A DNA stretch of 5,596 bases from an uncultured Lachnospiraceae bacterium. Lineage in GTDB: Bacteria > Bacillota_A > Clostridia > Lachnospirales > Lachnospiraceae. Made by a program: the position numbers and the translations under genes. The notes beneath the pieces were generated by a model. The model was not told the DNA's origin, did no database searches, and worked only from the letters and a program-made list of their open reading frames with translations. Shown here one piece after another: positions 5,121-5,596 of this stretch; positions within the stretch are counted from its first letter, which is position 1; each line of letters opens with the position of its first letter. The stretch lies in assembly GCA_949957035.1 (NCBI GenBank), contig CATLIP010000166.1:1-5596 (forward strand), read 5' to 3'.

Positions 5121-5596
5121 TTACAATTTCTTCTCGAATCCGATGCGAAGCGCGCCGTCTTCACACCCGCCCGCAAGCCGGATTTCGCCGCAAGCCTCAA
5201 AACCCGCTTTTCCTAACGCCTTCTGCATGGGAAGGTTTCCCGGATGGGTGTCAATCCTGACTGCCTCAAAACCCGCCATCCTTGCCAGTTCAAAGCCGTA
5301 TGCGAACATCCTGCCCGCAATCCCCTTTCCTTTACATCCGTCGGCAACACATACCCTGTGCATCGAGGCATATGCACCGTCGGTCAGCCATCTTCCGTCT
5401 ATCACGTCATAGGATGGATCTGGCGTATTCTGAAATGCAAACATTCCCAGAATCTCGCCCTCCTCCACTGCCAGATAGGTGCAGCCTTCCTGAATATCCG
5501 TAAGCCATACCTCTCTGCTTGGATACCCTTGCTGCCACTGGTCAAGCCCAAGGTCCTTGAGCTGCCTTTTTGCCTGGTCTGTAATCTCACACATCC
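5121..5596 (-). CDS. GNAT-family N-acetyltransferase, 5' end beyond window edge
   Basis: The frame covers at least 157 residues and is open to the right edge. Counting from the ATG at 5592-5594, residues 84-105 (HRVCVADGCKGKGIAGRMFAYG, starting near 'SMHRV') form GNAT motif A, with the acetyl-CoA pyrophosphate loop seen as CKGKGIAGRM. A later segment, VRIDTHPGNLPMQKALGKAGFEACG, is the motif B region typical of the fold. The reading starts near 'EITDQAKRQLKDLGLDQWQQGYPS', which in relatives lies about 15-20 residues into the protein, so the ATG at 5594 is probably internal and the true start lies outside the window. The acceptor substrate cannot be told. It is on the same strand as the following operon, 144 bp upstream of its first gene, with no clear terminator between, so read-through into that operon is possible. 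Confidence 0.88.
   Translation of the reverse strand, partial: MCEITDQAKRQLKDLGLDQWQQGYPSREVWLTDIQEGCTYLAVEEGEILGMFAFQNTPDPSYDVIDGRWLTDGAYASMHRVCVADGCKGKGIAGRMFAYGFELARMAGFEAVRIDTHPGNLPMQKALGKAGFEACGEIRLAGGCEDGALRIGFEKKL

Noticed and set aside
1..5596. CRISPR arrays, tRNA or rRNA genes, insertion sequences
   Set aside because: No regularly spaced direct repeats, no tRNA- or rRNA-like stretches, and no transposase reading frame were seen on either strand.

Overview
The window looks like chromosomal DNA from an anaerobic Firmicute of class Clostridia, most likely a Lachnospiraceae-type gut bacterium. The grounds are a LoaP/NusG-like antiterminator, clostridial-type SD and sigma-A promoter sequences, and the set of protein families (two-HKD cardiolipin synthase, small metallophosphoesterase, BMP-family protein without a signal peptide). 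The genus cannot be fixed from the sequence. All recognisable protein genes lie on the minus strand.

Left part (1-842). Positions 1-402 hold the N-terminal 134 codons of a NusG-family protein that resembles the LoaP specialised antiterminators; it runs off the left edge. Between it and the next gene lies a gene-free, AT-rich stretch of about 440 bp. This stretch carries a pair of perfect 20-bp inverted repeats (407-426 and 652-671) enclosing 225 bp. Inside, next to the right repeat, is a near-consensus sigma-A promoter (TTGAAA, 17-bp spacer, TATAAT at 597-625). In the orientation seen here it points away from the loaP-like gene and towards a very strong intrinsic terminator (770-826). Inversion between the repeats would place it about 45 nt upstream of the gene. 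I read this as a probable phase-variable promoter switch controlling a processive antiterminator, captured with its strong promoter in the OFF position. It would be analogous to the invertible promoters upstream of UpxY antiterminators in Bacteroides. This is the most interesting item in the window. The recombinase and the target operon are not visible.

Right part (843-5121). Three genes form a compact leftward operon: a cytosolic protein joining a ParB-like N-terminal domain to a BMP/Med-like periplasmic-binding-protein fold (3066-4976), a small metallophosphoesterase (2439-3056), and cardiolipin synthase (843-2420). The gaps between them are 9 and 18 nt. A candidate promoter at 5022-5051 sits inside a 15-bp dyad, and a strong SD defines the start of the first gene. 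A partial GNAT acetyltransferase (5121-5596) lies upstream on the same strand and runs off the right edge.

The operon suggests an envelope or phospholipid link (cardiolipin synthesis) alongside a possible small-ligand sensor and a phosphodiesterase or phosphatase, but no shared pathway can be demonstrated from the sequence. The loaP switch and the cls operon appear to be separate transcription units that converge or abut at the 770-826 terminator.
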